DNA from: an uncultured Chlorobiaceae bacterium
GTDB lineage: Bacteria; Bacteroidota; Chlorobiia; Chlorobiales; Chlorobiaceae
Assembly (NCBI GenBank): GCA_903882665.1
Contig: CAIRXW010000038.1
Span: forward strand, 47,686-111,685
Length of the DNA: 64,000 nt
Reading direction: 5' to 3'
In this document: one piece after another, positions 60,771-64,000 of the stretch
Layout: every line of letters begins with the position of its first letter
How positions within the stretch are numbered: position 1 is the stretch's first letter
Notes under the pieces: generated by a model
The model's database searches: none
What the model was told of the DNA's origin: nothing
What the model saw: only the letters and a program-made list of their open reading frames with translations
Position numbers and translations under genes: made by a program

Positions 60771-61763
60771 CTAAAGCATTTTGCGATCCCGGTACCACTC
60801 GTATGCGTTGCGGATGCTGTGTTCATGGGGTTCATACTGCATATTCAGCTCACGCGTTGCCTTGGCTGAATCAAAATAGAGAAAATGAGAGGCCACCCCG
60901 AACATCGACATATTGAAAAGCTTCGATATCCGGTTCTTGTTTTTATAGAGATCAAGCCCCAGTTTCAATATTTTGGCCATCCAGAACGGAAGAGGGAAAT
61001 GAACCCTTGGTGCTCCGGTAATCTTCGAAATCGTATCAGCAAGCTGCTTGTAAGAGACGTTTTCTCCACCAAGGATGTAACGCTCCCCTGTCTTTCCTTT
61101 TTTCATCGCGGTGATGATCGTATCTGCAACGATCTCAACATCGACCACACAGATGCCACCAAGAGGATAAAAGGGAAGCTTTCTGTTGTAAATATCCTTG
61201 ATGATCCGTCCTGCATTAAAATTGATGTCTCCTGCACCAAACACAAATGCGGGATTGACAATAACACAGTCCAACCCTTTTTTGACTGCTTCAGCGACCT
61301 CTACTTCTGAAAGGTGTTTTGTTCTGGCATACTCAAGGTCGATCTGATGGAAATTCCAGATAACGGATTCATCGACAGGTTTTTTGTCGAAGGCAATTCC
61401 TACAGCGGTTATAGAACTGACATGCACAACTCTTGTAACACCAGCGGCGGCAGAGGCCTGCAGAATATTGCGGGTACCTTCAACATTGATTCTATAGAGC
61501 AGTGCATTTTTCTTGTCCCCCATATAGGTAAGACCTGCTGAGTGATAGACCAAATCAATTCCTTTCAGCGCCCTGTCAAGCGAAGCCCGGTCAGTAATAT
61601 CGCCATAAACAAGCTTGACCTTGTGCAAAACATCGGTGAGTGATGTTAAATCCGAATTTTTTCGTACAAGAATTGATACTTCATCGTCGGTTAAAGCCAG
61701 TTTTTTCACCAAACTTGAACCAATAAAACCAGTTGCCCCGGTTACAAGGATTTTTTTATTCAC
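60771..61763 (-). CDS. NAD-dependent epimerase/dihydroflavonol reductase-like protein
   Basis: MNKKILVTGATGFIGSSLVKKL Rossmann motif; NVEGTRNILQAS; extended SDR. Confidence 0.92.
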   Translation of the reverse strand: MNKKILVTGATGFIGSSLVKKLALTDDEVSILVRKNSDLTSLTDVLHKVKLVYGDITDRASLDRALKGIDLVYHSAGLTYMGDKKNALLYRINVEGTRNILQASAAAGVTRVVHVSSITAVGIAFDKKPVDESVIWNFHQIDLEYARTKHLSEVEVAEAVKKGLDCVIVNPAFVFGAGDINFNAGRIIKDIYNRKLPFYPLGGICVVDVEIVADTIITAMKKGKTGERYILGGENVSYKQLADTISKITGAPRVHFPLPFWMAKILKLGLDLYKNKNRISKLFNMSMFGVASHFLYFDSAKATRELNMQYEPHEHSIRNAYEWYRDRKML

Positions 61764-61853
61764 CAGTATTGTACTTCAAATCAATTAACAATCCTTCATT
61801 TTTCCGCTCACCCAAAAAAGCAGCCGGTTTCATACTGGCGGCTCCAGCAACCA

Positions 61854-62897
61854 TTATTGTACAACGGCGGTCTCATCGACAACAATTTCTCCTGCTATTA
61901 ATTTTTTTCTGATATCCTCCAGTTGTTGATAATTTTTTATGCCAATCAATGATGCATTTTTGTTGTTGTAAACGTAGTCCGTATAACGATCGGCCAGACC
62001 GAATACCGAGACGCAACCACCCTTGAAACTGCCGTCAAGAAACGTCTCTACTGTTTTCAGCAGAGCCCTGTCAACAGCTTTGGTCATACTTGTCAGCACG
62101 AATCCTGGAGCTTCTGGTTCCTGATCGCGATCAGTGCAGATAACAAGCTTCCTGGTTTCCTTCGCTGCTTCGATGACACCGAGTCCACTGGCTCCGGCTG
62201 CCTGATAAACAATGTCCGCACCTCTGCCATATTGACCAAGTGCAAGTTCTTTGCCCTTGGCAGGATCGGCAAAAGCGCTTCCGGTCATACCGATATAACC
62301 GGAAATAACTCTGACTGCGGGATTGATTGAACGGACACCCTCAATGAAACCACTCTCAAATTTCTTGATGACACTTGACTCCATCCCTCCGATGAAACCG
62401 ACAGTTTTTGTTTTGGTAACCATTGCAGCAAGGGCTCCTGCCAGAAAAGAGCCTTTTTTCTCTTCAAAAGCAATACCCTGGAGATTAGCGGGTATGACAA
62501 CTTTCGGTTGGTGAATATAGTCAATGCAGACAAATTTTTTATCAGGAAATTCCCTTGCTATGGCAGTAATATCCTCACTGAAAAGCATACCAACACCGAT
62601 AATCAGTCCTATATCCGGATCCACGGCCATCTGGCGTAACGAAGCCTCGCGATCGGCTCCCTCTCCCTGTGGTTCTATGAAGATAAAGTTGACACCGTGC
62701 TTCGCTTTTGCAATTTCCAGGCCGTTATAGGCCGAATCATTGAATGATTTATCACCCCTGCCTCCAACATCAAAGACCAGGCCAATCCGGGATTTGCCCA
62801 CTGAAGAGGGGGCACTGATTTGTTTTTCCCTGTTTTGGCCTGAACAGCCAGCAAGAAAAAATAAAAAAAGCACAAACAAAGAAAGCGATGGCTTCAT
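61854..62897 (-). CDS. BMP/PnrA-family substrate-binding lipoprotein
   Basis: Lipobox LFFLAGCSG; RIGLVFDVGGRGDKSFNDSAYNGLEIAK; KKGSFLAGALAAMVTKTKTVGFIGGME. Confidence 0.92.
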   Translation of the reverse strand: MKPSLSLFVLFLFFLAGCSGQNREKQISAPSSVGKSRIGLVFDVGGRGDKSFNDSAYNGLEIAKAKHGVNFIFIEPQGEGADREASLRQMAVDPDIGLIIGVGMLFSEDITAIAREFPDKKFVCIDYIHQPKVVIPANLQGIAFEEKKGSFLAGALAAMVTKTKTVGFIGGMESSVIKKFESGFIEGVRSINPAVRVISGYIGMTGSAFADPAKGKELALGQYGRGADIVYQAAGASGLGVIEAAKETRKLVICTDRDQEPEAPGFVLTSMTKAVDRALLKTVETFLDGSFKGGCVSVFGLADRYTDYVYNNKNASLIGIKNYQQLEDIRKKLIAGEIVVDETAVVQ

Positions 62898-63024
62898 CGA
62901 TTTTTTTGAAAAAGGTTATTCAAAACCCCGATAACTTTTTGACGCTGCCAATTTATGAAAAACTCGCTATAATTAAAAGCCGCAAAAGAGATAAAAGCTG
63001 TTATCTGGTGCTCGCCCATTGCGA

Positions 63025-63868
63025 TCAGGAATTGACAAGAATTTTATCAACGGCAGCAAGAAATGTTTTGATGGAAAAAGGCTTCTGGATAAAGTTCACT
63101 TTCAGATCAAACTCCCCTTGATTAGTAACCGTGTCTGCAGCGTAACCGGACATAAAGAGGGTCTTTAACTTTGGGGATGTTAACTGGAGTCTTTTTGAAA
63201 GATCACAACCATTCATCTCGGGCAACACAACGTCGGTTATAAGCAGTTTAATTTGGCACTTGTACTCATCGGCAATCCGGATTGCAGTACTTGGTGAAGC
63301 CGCATCGAGTACCCCGTATCCTCTGTTTTCAAGCACAAGCTTGCATATACTCAGGTTATCGGGCGCATCATCAACAAGCAGTATCAGCTCTTTACACTGA
63401 GCTGTCGAGAGCGCTGGCTGGTTGCCATCATGCAGATCAGCATAAGCATACCCAGTTTGTTGCGGGAACCAGATTGTAAAGGTCGTTCCCCTGCCAGGCT
63501 CGCTGGTGCATTCGATAGAGGCACCGTTCTGCTTGATGATACCATAGACTGTTGCAAGGCCCATGCCAGCACCTGTTCTTTTCTCCTTTGTGGTGAAAAA
63601 CGGTTCAAAAATGAAGGGAAGAATTTTTTTTGCGACTCCGCATCCGTCATCAGTCACGGAAAGAACCGCATAATTGCCCGGCTCCTTGCAGGGATGGCCA
63701 TCGGCGCATTCAGATTTTCCAACATGGATCCTGCTGGTTTTGATGGTAATTTTGCCAATACCATGTATAGCATCCCGGGAATTGACACAAAGGTTGCCAA
63801 GAATCAGATCAATTTGTTCGGGATCAATCTTGACAGAAAGAGTCCGAGGGTCGGGTATCCATATATAG
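63025..63868 (-). pseudogene. Hybrid histidine kinase C-terminal portion, 5' part cut off by an IS-like element
   Basis: IWIPDPRTLSVKIDPEQIDLILGNLCVNSRDAI.., TTKEKRTGAGMGLATVYGIIKQNG, receiver LILLVDDAPDN..LITDVVLPEMNGCD..QKPFS; homology stops at the IS-like boundary near 63869. Confidence 0.8.
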
Positions 63869-64000
63869 TGGACCCCGATTTTTAGACAGCGGTTTAAGAT
63901 GTTAACTTGCCCCAAAAGGGAGCAAGTAATGACAAAAAGGACACGAAAAAATTTCAGCGGTGACTTCAAGGCCAAGGTAGCACTTGAGGCTATTCAAGGG
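63869..64000 (+). mobile_element. IS3-family-like insertion sequence, left end (right part outside window)
   Basis: Terminal-like TGGACCCCGATTTTTAGACAGC followed by an orfA start MTKRTRKNFSGDFKAKVALEAIQG. Confidence 0.8.
63929..64000 (+). CDS. IS3-family transposase OrfA (partial)
   Basis: MTKRTRKNFSGDFKAKVALEAIQG.. is a typical OrfA N-terminus; the ORF continues past the window edge. Confidence 0.85.
   Translation, partial: MTKRTRKNFSGDFKAKVALEAIQG

Noticed and set aside
1-64000. tRNA/rRNA genes
   Set aside because: No cloverleaf-like or rRNA-like segments were recognised by eye in intergenic regions; tRNAscan/Infernal would be decisive.

Overview
The window looks like a chromosomal segment from a green sulfur bacterium (Chlorobiaceae-like). 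This is inferred mainly from the aclB-aclA ATP-citrate lyase pair plus the overall gene content; no database search was possible. Housekeeping content includes the recB 3' end and recD, an HU/IHF protein, a RecD2-type helicase, aclBA, lgt, a Lol-type ABC permease pair, argCJBFG and argH, two Prc-type S41 proteases, tatA, fba, an overlapping 5-FCL/ppk/rpiB/CBS/M20 operon, and pyrC. An accessory, decaying region spans about 11.3-18.2 kb. It holds: mazEF-like genes with tandem palindromic operator-like sites; a PLD/DEAD-helicase pseudogene with three in-frame stops and no frameshift, joined to a 5'-truncated RelE/HigB-like toxin; a HigA-like antitoxin frame with a TGA at codon 5; a frameshifted aspartyl-protease pseudogene; an in-frame metallophosphoesterase-MqsR chimera upstream of an MqsA-like gene; a DUF4160/DUF2442 pair; and several diverged direct repeats. 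Other unusual items are a PAS/HD-GYP-KaiB-KaiC operon, a GNAT-rubredoxin fusion with a relic copy about 4 kb away, an AlbA_2-type ATPase with duplicated winged-helix domains separated by an 8-aa-periodic 'AQ' linker, three leader-sharing secreted proteins with different low-complexity tails, and a hybrid histidine kinase cut by an IS3-like element at the right edge. I saw no convincing CRISPR array, tRNA or rRNA.
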